A model generated the notes under the pieces. It saw nothing but the letters and a program-made list of their open reading frames with translations. It was not told the DNA's origin and made no database searches. A stretch of DNA of 64,000 nucleotides from a virus. Numbering within the stretch: position 1 is the first letter of the stretch; every line of letters starts with the position of its first letter. Made by a program: the position numbers and the translations under genes. Positions 36,477 through 44,082 of this stretch are shown piece by piece. The stretch covers positions 1 through 64,000 of the IMG/VR virus record IMGVR_UViG_3300036790_000419, one strand, 5' to 3'.

Positions 36477-36769
36477 GCCCGCGCACCACGGAGAACGTGG
36501 CAGCCGACCTGGTGCGCCTGGCCGTGGCCGGCTCGCCGGACCCCGCTGTCCGCGCTGAGGTGGAAGCCCGGGTGCGCAAGCTGACGGCCGAGGCGTGCGG
36601 CATCACCGCCGCCGCGACCGCGGCGGAGGCCCGCAGGTCGCTCGCGCGGGCCTGGGGCGCCTGGCTGGAGCTGGCCATGTCCACGGGGGTGCTGCGCGAC
36701 GTCCTGGACCTGGAGCCGGCCCTGCGCCGCCGGTTCCTGCTCTTCCTGGAGGGCAAGAAGGATGGCTGA
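36473..36769 (+). CDS. Unknown helical protein, 98 aa
   Basis: GTG overlaps the previous stop. Entirely helical (TTENVAADLVRLAVAGS, AEARRSLARAWGAWLELAM, ALRRRFLLFLEGKKDG). Overlaps the next ATG by 8 bp. No family recognised. Confidence 0.65.
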   Translation: MSPRTTENVAADLVRLAVAGSPDPAVRAEVEARVRKLTAEACGITAAATAAEARRSLARAWGAWLELAMSTGVLRDVLDLEPALRRRFLLFLEGKKDG

Positions 36770-37082
36770 CGGCGCGTTCCTGCGGTTCGAGGACCCCTAC
36801 GGCACGGGCAAGGCCTACGCGGAGCTGCCGGCCGGCGAGTACGGCTACAGCGACTCCCAGGGCCTGTACGAGTGGCGCCGGGTGCCGTACGACCACCCGG
36901 AGGGCTCGCTGCTGCCCGGCCCCGGAACGATCCTGGTCCGCATCCACTACTCCGGCGGCGACCGCCAGGGCAGCAGCGGCGGCCAGGTGTGGGCCTCCGG
37001 CCCGGAGCCCCCGGGCCGCGTGCTCCCGTACCCGCACGAGCTGGGCTTCCACGCCGCTGTCAGCCCCGCGAGGCTGAACTGA
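36762..37082 (+). CDS. Unknown beta-rich protein, 106 aa
   Basis: MADGAFLRFEDPYGTGKAYAELPAGEYGYSD; many Gly, Pro and Tyr, suggesting a compact beta fold. Coupled to the preceding helical protein. Not recognised. Confidence 0.6.
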   Translation: MADGAFLRFEDPYGTGKAYAELPAGEYGYSDSQGLYEWRRVPYDHPEGSLLPGPGTILVRIHYSGGDRQGSSGGQVWASGPEPPGRVLPYPHELGFHAAVSPARLN

Positions 37083-37426
37083 TGCCGGGGCTCATCGCCG
37101 GCTTCACCCATGTCCAGCGGGGCAGGTCCGCCTACAGGGGCGCGCTGCGGGTAACCCCGAAGTCGGTGCCCCGCTGGACCTGCGCCTGCGCCCCTGACCA
37201 CCTGACGGCCGCCGGGGCCGTGAAGTGCGCGGAGGCCGAGCTGGAGCGGCGCGGGCAGGGCGGCCGGGAGGTTTTCACCCTGCTGCGCTGCAAACCGTGC
37301 GACCGCTGGCTGGCGGACGGGCCCGGCCCGGTGGCCTGCCCGTGGTGCTCGGTGCCGCTGGAGCGGGTGAAGCTGGCGGTACTGGGCCGCGGCGCCGCTG
37401 TTGACCCCGGCCGCAGGAAACACTAG
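37082..37426 (+). CDS. Zinc-ribbon protein, 114 aa
   Basis: WTCACAPDHLTAAGAVKCAEAEL and LLRCKPCDRWLADGPGPVACPWCSVPL: the latter is a canonical C-x2-C...C-x2-C ribbon. ATG shares a base with the previous stop. Its 3' end contains the next promoter. Confidence 0.65.
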   Translation: MPGLIAGFTHVQRGRSAYRGALRVTPKSVPRWTCACAPDHLTAAGAVKCAEAELERRGQGGREVFTLLRCKPCDRWLADGPGPVACPWCSVPLERVKLAVLGRGAAVDPGRRKH

Positions 37427-37438
37427 ACTCAAGTCAAG
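37401..37438 (+). promoter_or_regulatory. Operator-promoter with operator at the -10
   Basis: -35 TTGACC (37401-37406), 17 bp, -10 TAGACT (37424-37429). Here the operator CTAGACTCAAGTCAAG (37423-37438) covers the -10 and start region instead of the -35. Confidence 0.75.
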
Positions 37439-37454
37439 AAAGTAGGAGGCCAGC

Positions 37455-37766
37455 TTGAGCAACGACGCTGCCGTCGCCGTGCCGGACGGGTTCACCCGCC
37501 CGGAGCCGCCGTACGAGGCACCTGACGGCCAGCACTGGGAGGCCGCGCGGGAGGGCCCTGAGTGGGACGTCGCCGGGCCGGGCAGGAAGTGCCGGTTCCG
37601 CGGCGCGTCCGAGCGCGCCTGCGGCGAGCCCGCCGGCCTCGTGCGGCTGCGCGGCATCAAGACGCGCATCCCCTGGAACTACTGCCTTGCCCACGCCTAC
37701 GGGCGCTGGGCGGAGGACGGGAAGGTCATGACATGGAAGCTGAGGGACGACCCGCCGGAGGGGTAG
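37455..37766 (+). CDS. Unknown protein, 103 aa
   Basis: TTG start after GTAGGAGGC, 6 nt spacing. Contains CRFRGASERACGEPAGL and NYCLAHAYGRW, a possible Cys-based site. Overlaps the next gene by 34 bp in another frame. Confidence 0.6.
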   Translation: MSNDAAVAVPDGFTRPEPPYEAPDGQHWEAAREGPEWDVAGPGRKCRFRGASERACGEPAGLVRLRGIKTRIPWNYCLAHAYGRWAEDGKVMTWKLRDDPPEG

Positions 37767-38110
37767 AGGCCTGGCTGGAAGCCGACGGCGCGGAGTTCCG
37801 CGGCGGAGCCGCCGGGCTGGACACCGACGGGTTCGCCAGTCGCACCCTGGAGGTGCTAGGGGCTGTCGTGCCGCTGCCGGACGCCACCGCCGACGACTTC
37901 GGCCGGGTGGACTCCGCGGAGCGGCTGCGCACCCCGGAGGCCTGGCAGGAGTGGCTGGGCGAGTGGACCGGCCGGATGGCCTGGGCCGGGGACCGCCAGG
38001 TGCACGAGACCAACTTCATGGCCCGGGCGAAGCCCGGCGAGGTGACCGGCGGCTACGTCAAGTCGGCCGCCACCCGTGACGGCCTGCCGCTCTGGGAGAA
38101 GGCGACCTGA
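37733..38110 (+). CDS. Unknown protein, 125 aa
   Basis: ATG within the end of the previous gene; GGAGGACGGGAAGG lies upstream. Acidic, helical, with aromatic motifs (EAWQEWLGEWTGRMAWAGDRQVHE). Stop shares a base with the next ATG. Confidence 0.6.
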   Translation: MEAEGRPAGGVEAWLEADGAEFRGGAAGLDTDGFASRTLEVLGAVVPLPDATADDFGRVDSAERLRTPEAWQEWLGEWTGRMAWAGDRQVHETNFMARAKPGEVTGGYVKSAATRDGLPLWEKAT

Positions 38111-38712
38111 TGGACCTGGCCCCGCTGGAAATCAGCAAGGACGAGGCACGGGAGAAGCTGGCCGAGTACCAGCAGGCGCTCCTGGCCGAGCGCTCGGCCG
38201 AGGACGAGGCCATCGCGGCCGGCTACCGCGCCGCCTCGCGCGGCCTGCCGGTCATCAGCCTGACCCGGACTATCGCGGCCGGCGGGTTCCACGGTAACGG
38301 GCTGCCCCGGCTGGCGGTCATCGGCGCGGGGGCGACTGAGTGCTACGCCAGGTGGGACGGCGGAGCCCTGGTTTACGCTGACCGCGACGACTGGATGGTT
38401 AACCGCGGTGCCCTGGTCGGCGCGCACTCGGTACGGGTGCCGGTGGCCGCCGACGACCTGCCCGGCGACTTCCGGCGGGTCTGGCACCGCGGGCACGCGC
38501 TGGTCCCGCTCATCCCGCCCCGGCACCGGCCGAAGCCCCGTCGGCTGCGGCACTGCCACGTCCTGTGGGAGGTGGAGGAGTGGACGCTGACCCCGCCGCA
38601 CGACCCGGCGCTGCTGCGGCATATCCGTGGCGACCTGTGGGCCGTACTGGCCGTCTGGGACCTGACCGAGCTTGAGCGCCTGGTCCTGACGCAGCGGGTT
38701 ACCGCACGGTGA
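38110..38712 (+). CDS. Unknown protein, 200 aa
   Basis: Helical N-terminus (EISKDEAREKLAEYQQALLAE), then a beta-rich central domain (LPRLAVIGAGATECYARW, SVRVPVAADDLP) and a C-terminal helix. No catalytic motif. Coupled on both sides. Confidence 0.65.
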   Translation: MDLAPLEISKDEAREKLAEYQQALLAERSAEDEAIAAGYRAASRGLPVISLTRTIAAGGFHGNGLPRLAVIGAGATECYARWDGGALVYADRDDWMVNRGALVGAHSVRVPVAADDLPGDFRRVWHRGHALVPLIPPRHRPKPRRLRHCHVLWEVEEWTLTPPHDPALLRHIRGDLWAVLAVWDLTELERLVLTQRVTAR

Positions 38713-38918
38713 GCTTTGCGTCCGAGCACCCCGTTTCCTGCGCGCGCCGGGAAGACCTCAGCTGCCAGGCCAGCCACCCGGGCAGCCGACGGGACGCCAT
38801 GGCCGCGGACCGGAAGGGCTGGTTCCACAGCAAGGCTGAGGAGCTGGCCTGGTGCCCCGATCACGTGCCGGACTGGGTTCCGGCCTGGCGCGCCAGGCAG
38901 CGGGCCGTCAGCCGGTGA
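38709..38918 (+). CDS. Small conserved-type hypothetical protein
   Basis: 69 residues. GWFHSKAEELAWCPDHVPDWVPAWRARQ matches a short C-terminal motif I recognise from hypothetical proteins of Streptomyces and relatives; the N-terminus has CARREDLSC. GTG start overlaps the previous stop. Possibly zinc-binding. Confidence 0.6.
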   Translation: MSFASEHPVSCARREDLSCQASHPGSRRDAMAADRKGWFHSKAEELAWCPDHVPDWVPAWRARQRAVSR

Positions 38919-39319
38919 CTGAGCCGCTGCCCCGCCGCTACGGCAGCCTGTGGCTGCCCGCGCTCGGCCTGCGGGTACTTGACCGGCCGTGCCGGCGCCC
39001 CGGCACGGCCGAGGCCCGCCTGCGGGTGTGGCACGCCTCGGAGGGCGGCTTCTTCGCCGTCGTCACCGACCCGGGCACGCGCCGCGGCATCCCCGAGCTG
39101 GCCGCGGCCGAGGACACCTGGCGGCGGCTGGCGGGGCAGTACGGGCACCCGCTCGGGATGGCGGAGCTGTGGCCGGGCGGCGAGGTTGACCTGGTCCTGC
39201 CGCCGCGCGAGGGGCAGCTCGGCTGGCTGCAGGCTTACCCGCACCGGCCCGGGCACTCCCTGGCGGGCGTGGTCGCCACCTGGTGGGCGGTCAACGGAGA
39301 CGTGATTCTCGCGCCATGA
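38915..39319 (+). CDS. Unknown protein, 134 aa
   Basis: GTG overlaps the previous stop. Mixed alpha/beta: LRVWHASEGGFFAVVTDPGTRRGI and VDLVLPPREGQLGWLQAYPH. Last gene of the run, ending one base before the next operator. Confidence 0.65.
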   Translation: MTEPLPRRYGSLWLPALGLRVLDRPCRRPGTAEARLRVWHASEGGFFAVVTDPGTRRGIPELAAAEDTWRRLAGQYGHPLGMAELWPGGEVDLVLPPREGQLGWLQAYPHRPGHSLAGVVATWWAVNGDVILAP

Positions 39320-39350
39320 CTTGACATGAGTCAAGTAACCTCCCTAGACT
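39320..39350 (+). promoter_or_regulatory. Operator-promoter of the coupling-protein unit
   Basis: CTTGACATGAGTCAAG (39320-39335); -35 TTGACA 39321-39326, 18 bp, -10 TAGACT 39345-39350. Leader GGGGAGAGGCACAC. Confidence 0.88.
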
Positions 39351-39391
39351 CGGGACAAGAGGGCAACCGAGTACAGGGGAGAGGCACACTC

Positions 39392-39559
39392 ATGGCTGAT
39401 AACCGGGCCGGCCGGTCACGCGAGGCCGGGAACCGCAACCGCGAGCAGCGCTTGCAGGCCAGGCGCTTGCAGGCCCGGCAGGAATTCTGGGACGTGGCGG
39501 GCGAAGGCGGCGGCAGGCCGCACCGGCGGTCGCGCCAGCTTCGCCGGAGGTCCCGGTGA
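39392..39559 (+). CDS. Small very basic protein
   Basis: 55 residues, Arg/Gln-rich (NRNREQRLQARRLQARQEF, RRSRQLRRRSR). Stop overlaps the GTG of the coupling ATPase, so the two are translated together; it may be a DNA-binding accessory, by composition only. Confidence 0.6.
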   Translation: MADNRAGRSREAGNRNREQRLQARRLQARQEFWDVAGEGGGRPHRRSRQLRRRSR

Positions 39560-41274
39560 GCCTCCTCAAGGGCATGACCGCCGTCAGCGGCTTCGACCCT
39601 GACGAGGCCGCCGTTTCCCGGCGCGTGCCGGCGGACGGCACGCTGACTGTCACCGACACCGCGCTGACGCGCGCGCTGACCGCCGCCGGGCGCGGCCTGG
39701 TGACCGGCGGCGGCGGGTACGCGGTCGCCGCCGGGGCCGGGCTCGGGGTGTGCGCCGTCGCCGGGCTCAACCCGATGACGGACCTGCTCGTGGTCGGCGC
39801 GTGCGGCGCTCACGTCGCCCAGCGGGCCCTTGACGGCTGGGCCTGGCACTTCGCCGGCGGCCGGGCCGCGCAGCGCCGCCGGCGCAAGTACCAGGGCGAG
39901 GCCACCCCGCTTGAGGTGCGCGCCTCGCTGTCGCCCGCGTTCGCGGCGAGGAAGATGCGGCGGCTCGCCCCGGGCCTGCCCGCGCCGCAGTCGTACCTCT
40001 CGCTCGGCTACACCGTGCACCGGCCGCGGCAGGCCGTCGCCGTCTCCCGCGCGGAGACCGTCGCCGTCATCGGCGTGCCGCAGACCATCAAGACCGCGCT
40101 CATCAGCCGCTGGATCCTGGAAGCGCCCGGCCCGGTGCTCGCTACCTCCTCGCGTGCCGACCAGTACCGGCACACTGTCGCCGTGCGGGAGACGGCGGGC
40201 GCGGTGCTGGTGCTCGACGCCGACGGGTACGGTCCTGGCACCAACTTCGCGTGGTCGCCCGTCGCCGGGTGCCGCGTCCCCGCCGTGGCCATCCGCCGGG
40301 CCGGCGACTTCATGCACGCCAGCCCGCGCGACCCGTCCGGCAAGGACGCCTGGCACGAGGACCGCGGCGCGAAGCTGCTGCGCTGGGCGCTGCATGCCGC
40401 CGACCTGGCCGGCAAGGACATATTCGACGCGCGGTCCTGGGTGCTGAACCCGGAGGCCGAGGGCTTCCTCAAGGCGCTGCGCGGCGAGGCCGCCGCGCCC
40501 GGCTGGGGCGACGCCCTGGAGACGCTGCTCACCATGGACGGCGAGATGCTGAACAGCGCCGTCGCCTCCGCCGACGCCGCGCTCGGGTGGATGGACGACC
40601 CGGACCTGCTGGCCGTGGCGTGCCCGCGCCCGGGCCAGGGGCTCGACGTCGCCGCGTTCCTGCGCGAGGGCAGCGGGACCGTCTACCTGATCGGCTCGGA
40701 GAGGCCCTACGGCTCGCTCACCCCGTTTTTCAGCGCGTTCGCCACCGAGTTCCTGGAGCAGGCCCGCGTCCTGGCCGAGCAGCAGGGCGGCCGGCTGAAG
40801 GTCCCGGTGCTCGTGGCGGCCGACGAGGCCGCCACCACGGCGAAAATCGACTTCCCGCGCTGGTGCGCGGTCACCGCCGGCTACAACATCACGGTGGTCG
40901 CCGGCTTCCAGGCCGTCAGCCAGATTGACACCGGCTGGGGCGGCCCCGCCGTGACCGAGACCATCCTGGAGCTGATGTCCACCAAGGTCGTCGCCGGCGG
41001 CGGCACCAGCCCGGCCGCCCTGGAGCGGCTGTCGACGATCTGCGGCAAGCGGGAGACCTGGCGCAAGGAGCCCGGCGGCAAGGTCTACGCGGAAGAGCCC
41101 GTCTTCCCGCCCGAGCGCCTGCGCCAGCTGCCCCGGTTCAACGCCCTGGTCGTGCAGCGCGAGGCCAAGCCGGTCCAGGTTCGCATCTCACCCGTCTGGG
41201 AGCATCCCGCTCACCAGGAAGTCGTCATCACCGACGCACCGGGGCCGCAGGCCCCGGACAGCACCGAGGAGTAG
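39556..41274 (+). CDS. VirD4/TraG-like coupling ATPase
   Basis: 572 residues. N-terminal hydrophobic segments (GYAVAAGAGLGVCAVAG, about 52-70) could anchor it in the membrane. From residue 160 it follows actinobacterial TraG/VirD4 type IV coupling proteins: a P-loop AVIGVPQTIKTALIS with Lys 179, then APGPVLATSSRADQYRHTVAVRETAGAVLVLDADG and TNFAWSPVAGC, a Walker B VPVLVAADEA (Asp 423, Glu 424), and a TraM-binding-like C-terminus. The P-loop lacks the second Gly (GVPQTIKT). These ATPases pump DNA or protein through a secretion channel; no relaxase or VirB4 is visible here. Confidence 0.75.
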   Translation: MSLLKGMTAVSGFDPDEAAVSRRVPADGTLTVTDTALTRALTAAGRGLVTGGGGYAVAAGAGLGVCAVAGLNPMTDLLVVGACGAHVAQRALDGWAWHFAGGRAAQRRRRKYQGEATPLEVRASLSPAFAARKMRRLAPGLPAPQSYLSLGYTVHRPRQAVAVSRAETVAVIGVPQTIKTALISRWILEAPGPVLATSSRADQYRHTVAVRETAGAVLVLDADGYGPGTNFAWSPVAGCRVPAVAIRRAGDFMHASPRDPSGKDAWHEDRGAKLLRWALHAADLAGKDIFDARSWVLNPEAEGFLKALRGEAAAPGWGDALETLLTMDGEMLNSAVASADAALGWMDDPDLLAVACPRPGQGLDVAAFLREGSGTVYLIGSERPYGSLTPFFSAFATEFLEQARVLAEQQGGRLKVPVLVAADEAATTAKIDFPRWCAVTAGYNITVVAGFQAVSQIDTGWGGPAVTETILELMSTKVVAGGGTSPAALERLSTICGKRETWRKEPGGKVYAEEPVFPPERLRQLPRFNALVVQREAKPVQVRISPVWEHPAHQEVVITDAPGPQAPDSTEE

Positions 41275-41278
41275 GACA

Positions 41279-41863
41279 TTGCCCCTGACCCACCCGCACC
41301 GCCGCAGGCTGCCGAAGCACGCCCGGCACATCGCCCGGCAGATGCTGCGGCCCCGTGCCGCCTCGCGCGCCAGCGTCCTGATGTCGCACGTGCAGCAGCT
41401 CGACAGCGCCGTCAACCTCCGGGACTACCCGGACCGGCTGCCCCCCGACAGCGACCGGCATTCTCCCGGTGTCCGCGTCATCGCCGGCCCCGAGACCCGC
41501 TCCCTGCTGCGGCAGCTGCTGGCCTCCCGGGACCTGCGCACCCAGCAGCAGCTCGTGCGCGAGATCCGCCACCAGGTTCAGAAGCGGGTCCTGGCCGCGC
41601 TGCGCCGCGCCCGCGCCATGGAGCGCGCCCGCGAGCGCCTCGGCAAGGTCGCCCGGGGTGCCCGCCACCACGGGGGCCGGCTGCTCGGCTGGCTTCGCTC
41701 CGCTGCCGGACGCGCCCGCGGTGCCCGGGAGACCCGTACCGTCGGCAACCGCAAGCCCGTGACCCGTGCGCGCACGGGGGGCCAGGCCCGCACCCGCGAG
41801 CCCGTGGCCCGCACCCGCAAGCCCGCCGAGCGGGCTACCCGGGCCCGGACCGCGCGGCAGTGA
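41279..41863 (+). CDS. Large very basic protein with Arg repeats
   Basis: 194 residues, TTG start after GAGGAGTAGG, four bases from the stop of the coupling ATPase. A helical middle (LRQLLASRDLRTQQQLVREIRHQVQKRVLAAL) and a C-terminal tail repeating RTR-x-PV/RKPxxRA. Charge and linkage to the ATPase suggest binding of the DNA to be transferred; inference. Confidence 0.6.
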   Translation: MPLTHPHRRRLPKHARHIARQMLRPRAASRASVLMSHVQQLDSAVNLRDYPDRLPPDSDRHSPGVRVIAGPETRSLLRQLLASRDLRTQQQLVREIRHQVQKRVLAALRRARAMERARERLGKVARGARHHGGRLLGWLRSAAGRARGARETRTVGNRKPVTRARTGGQARTREPVARTRKPAERATRARTARQ

Positions 41864-41870
41864 TATTGAC

Positions 41871-41908
41871 GCTCTCCGGTCAGGGGCCGTAGCCTCTGAC
41901 CGGAGAGC
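41871..41908 (+). terminator. Hairpin terminator
   Basis: Perfect 13-bp arms 41871-41883 and 41896-41908; ends the coupling-protein unit. Confidence 0.8.
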
Positions 41909-42081
41909 CCGAGAGGCCCAGTCCGCACCCGGCGCACCCGGGCGGGGACAGGTGCCCCGGGCCTGCCTCCGCTTCGGCAGGAGGCTCTATGAGGCCAGTT
42001 GCAGTCCCTTCGGCAGGGCAGCGACTGGCTTCACGCCTTTTCCGCAGCGCGCCGGCCTGGGATAACCGGGCCGTAATTGAC
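41909..42081 (+). other. Non-coding stretch with nested hairpins
   Basis: No convincing gene. CCAGTTGC pairs with GCGACTGG (about 41994-42027) around an inner CCCT/AGGG with a TTCGGC loop, and GCCTCC/GGAGGC forms another stem just upstream. Could be a structured RNA or remnants of terminators. Confidence 0.4.
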
Positions 42082-42140
42082 AGGCACCCGGTTCCGCGGC
42101 CGGCTGGTGAGGCTGGCGGGGAGGGAACCGGGTGCCTTTC
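42082..42140 (+). terminator. Intrinsic terminator with long loop
   Basis: 14-bp perfect arms 42082-42095 and 42124-42137, 28-nt loop, then TTTC. Confidence 0.75.
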
Positions 42141-42196
42141 ATGTCGACGCGAGCGCCACCGCACCTGGCGCGCTGTAGATCGCATGCGAGTCCAGT

Positions 42197-42937
42197 TTGC
42201 CTTACGAGCTGCTATATTCCAACCTCGGGGCCCCCTGGCCCTCGCTCGCGGAGCGCACGGTGACCGTGGGCGGGGTCCGCGTGCCCTTCGCCGAGGCGCT
42301 GCGCGCCGCTGAGATCCTGCGAGCCAGCCGGACGTCCGCCATCGCGCCGGTGCTGCGCTCGGCGGGCTCGCCGCTGGCCGGGTGCGATTACCTCGCCGCC
42401 GCCGCGCCCTACCTCGCCGCGGCCCGCGCCGTCCCCAAGACCGGCCGCGCCGGCGCGGCCGGCCGGCACGTCGCCAAGGACGCGTTCCTCCAGGCCGTCG
42501 CCCTGGCGCTGGCCGTCGCCCGCGAGCAGGACCTGGCTGACGCGCTGGAGGCGTTCACCTCCGACGAGCGGTACGCCGTGGCCATCGCCCGCGCCGCTGT
42601 CGACGCCCGTGAGCGCGCCTACGCCGCCGGGGTGCGCTCGGCCGTCCGCTCGGCCGTCGCCCGCGCTGTGGCCGCCTGCGGGGCCGTGCCGGGGCAGTTC
42701 TCGTGCTCGGCCGCCACCGCGTGCGGGACGGGCTGCTGCCGGTTCGCCGCGCCCGCGTACCGCGCGGCCGCCGCCCCGGCCGCCCCCGGCCGGTTCACCC
42801 GGCCGGCCAACCACACGGACGCCGGGCGGGGCTTCACCGAGGCCGGGGCCGCCACCGAGATCGCCGCCCGGGGCGGGCCCGCCCGCGGGGTGCAGGTCTG
42901 GGACGCCGATGCCCTGGCCGGCGGCGAGGCGGCGTGA
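42197..42937 (+). CDS. Unknown Ala-rich protein, 246 aa
   Basis: TTG start with no strong ribosome-binding site; an internal GTG is possible. Helical, Ala-rich body (FLQAVALALAVAREQDLADALEAF) and a Cys group near residue 170-180 (FSCSAATACGTGCCRF). No recognised family and no operator-promoter upstream. Confidence 0.5.
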   Translation: MPYELLYSNLGAPWPSLAERTVTVGGVRVPFAEALRAAEILRASRTSAIAPVLRSAGSPLAGCDYLAAAAPYLAAARAVPKTGRAGAAGRHVAKDAFLQAVALALAVAREQDLADALEAFTSDERYAVAIARAAVDARERAYAAGVRSAVRSAVARAVAACGAVPGQFSCSAATACGTGCCRFAAPAYRAAAAPAAPGRFTRPANHTDAGRGFTEAGAATEIAARGGPARGVQVWDADALAGGEAA

Positions 42938-42967
42938 GGCCTGCTGGAGCAGGATCCCGATGCCCTC

Positions 42968-43327
42968 GTGCGGGGGCTCATGCTGCTCACCCCGTACCAG
43001 CGAGCCGCGCCGCGGCTCGCGCTCGCCGCGGCCGATTCCCCCGGCATGTCACTGGTTACCAGCGCCGAGCAGGCTGCCGAGAAGGTCTTCCGCGAGGTGG
43101 AGGCCAAGGTTGAGGAGTTCGACGGGGAGGCGCTGGCCGAGGCCCGGCGGCTGCTCGCTGACGCGAAGGCGGCGGAGTCCCGGCTGGTGGTCCTGCTGGG
43201 CAATTACCGGACCGAGATCGGGGCGCTGGTCGCGAAGTACGGGCCGGAGGTCGTGACGGACGTCGACGCCGAGCTGGCGAAGCTGCTGGCCCAGGTCGAG
43301 GGGCTGTTCGGCACCGCCGGGCGGTGA
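42968..43327 (+). CDS. Unknown coiled-coil protein
   Basis: 119 residues from GTG 42968; ATG 43046 is an alternative giving 93. EQAAEKVFREVEAKVEEFDGEALAEARRLLADAKAAESRLVVLLGNYRTEIGALV is a long heptad-like helix. Stop overlaps the GTG at 43324. Confidence 0.6.
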   Translation: MRGLMLLTPYQRAAPRLALAAADSPGMSLVTSAEQAAEKVFREVEAKVEEFDGEALAEARRLLADAKAAESRLVVLLGNYRTEIGALVAKYGPEVVTDVDAELAKLLAQVEGLFGTAGR

Positions 43328-43752
43328 GGGTCCCCCGTGCGGCTGCCATTATGGGCCTTGCCGACGGCACCACCACCGGCACCGGGCTTTCCCTGGCCCT
43401 GTACATCGCTCACCAGTCGCACCTGGCCGTGTGGCTGGCAGGGCTGTCCGGGGGCCTGGCCGCGTTTCCTGGCATGTCTTCGGGCCGCTATCAGTCGGAC
43501 CCGGGCGACGGCATCGGCGGCGCGGTCGTCTGCGGTGCGGCTACAACTGCCGGATCAGTGCTGGTCGCACTTCCTTTCGCGTTTGCGTCAGGGCGCGCTG
43601 CTCTCCTTGCGGGTGGCCTCGTCACCCTTGCCCTGTGCTCTGTCGTCGCTGTGATAAGGCCGGACACCGGGTGGCGGGCGTGGGCGCTGAGCTACGGGAT
43701 TACCGCCGTAGCGGCCGGGCTGTGCATCGGTGCCGGCGTCATGACGCAGTGA
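43324..43752 (+). CDS. Multi-pass membrane protein
   Basis: 142 residues with four or five hydrophobic segments. The start IMGLADGTTTGTGLSLALYIAHQSHLAVWLAG vaguely resembles the GxxDGxxTxxG segment of VIT/CCC1 metal transporters, but the acidic metal-binding region of that family is missing, so transport is not claimed. Confidence 0.6.
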   Translation: MRVPRAAAIMGLADGTTTGTGLSLALYIAHQSHLAVWLAGLSGGLAAFPGMSSGRYQSDPGDGIGGAVVCGAATTAGSVLVALPFAFASGRAALLAGGLVTLALCSVVAVIRPDTGWRAWALSYGITAVAAGLCIGAGVMTQ

Positions 43753-43765
43753 CGATCGCAGGGGC

Positions 43766-44074
43766 GTGGCGTTCGTCAGGTTCCTGGTCCACTTCTTCGG
43801 CTGTGACTACGGGGCCGCCTACGGGAGGTTCGTCCCCTACGACTTCTGGTCGGGCGTCGCCGGCTCGTTCCTGGTCGGGGTGGTCGTCTTCGGCGGCACC
43901 TGGTACCTGAGCCACACCTGCCACGGGTCGGCGTGGTGCCTGCGCTGGGGAAAGTACCAGGCGGCGGGCGGGACGTTCAAGCTCTGCCGGCATCATCACC
44001 CTGACCTGCGCGGCCAGCGCCCGCACCGCGAACTCATCGAGCGGCTGCACCGCGAGCACCAGGCCCGGACGTAG
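43766..44074 (+). CDS. Membrane protein with His/Cys tail
   Basis: 102 residues, GTG start. One membrane helix (VAGSFLVGVVVFGGTWY) followed by HTCHGSAWCLRWGKYQAAGGTFKLCRHHHPDL, which offers several Cys and His ligands. Nine bases upstream of the helicase gene, probably co-transcribed. Confidence 0.6.
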   Translation: MAFVRFLVHFFGCDYGAAYGRFVPYDFWSGVAGSFLVGVVVFGGTWYLSHTCHGSAWCLRWGKYQAAGGTFKLCRHHHPDLRGQRPHRELIERLHREHQART

Positions 44075-44082
44075 CAGCAGGC

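Noticed and set aside
42070-42090. ATTGACAGGCACC near 42076 as another operator-promoter
   Set aside because: Only the TTGAC part matches, there is no right half-site, and the sequence is the ascending arm of a terminator.
43324-43752. VIT/CCC1 metal transporter
   Set aside because: Only a short GxADGxTT segment matches; the family's acidic metal-binding helix is absent.
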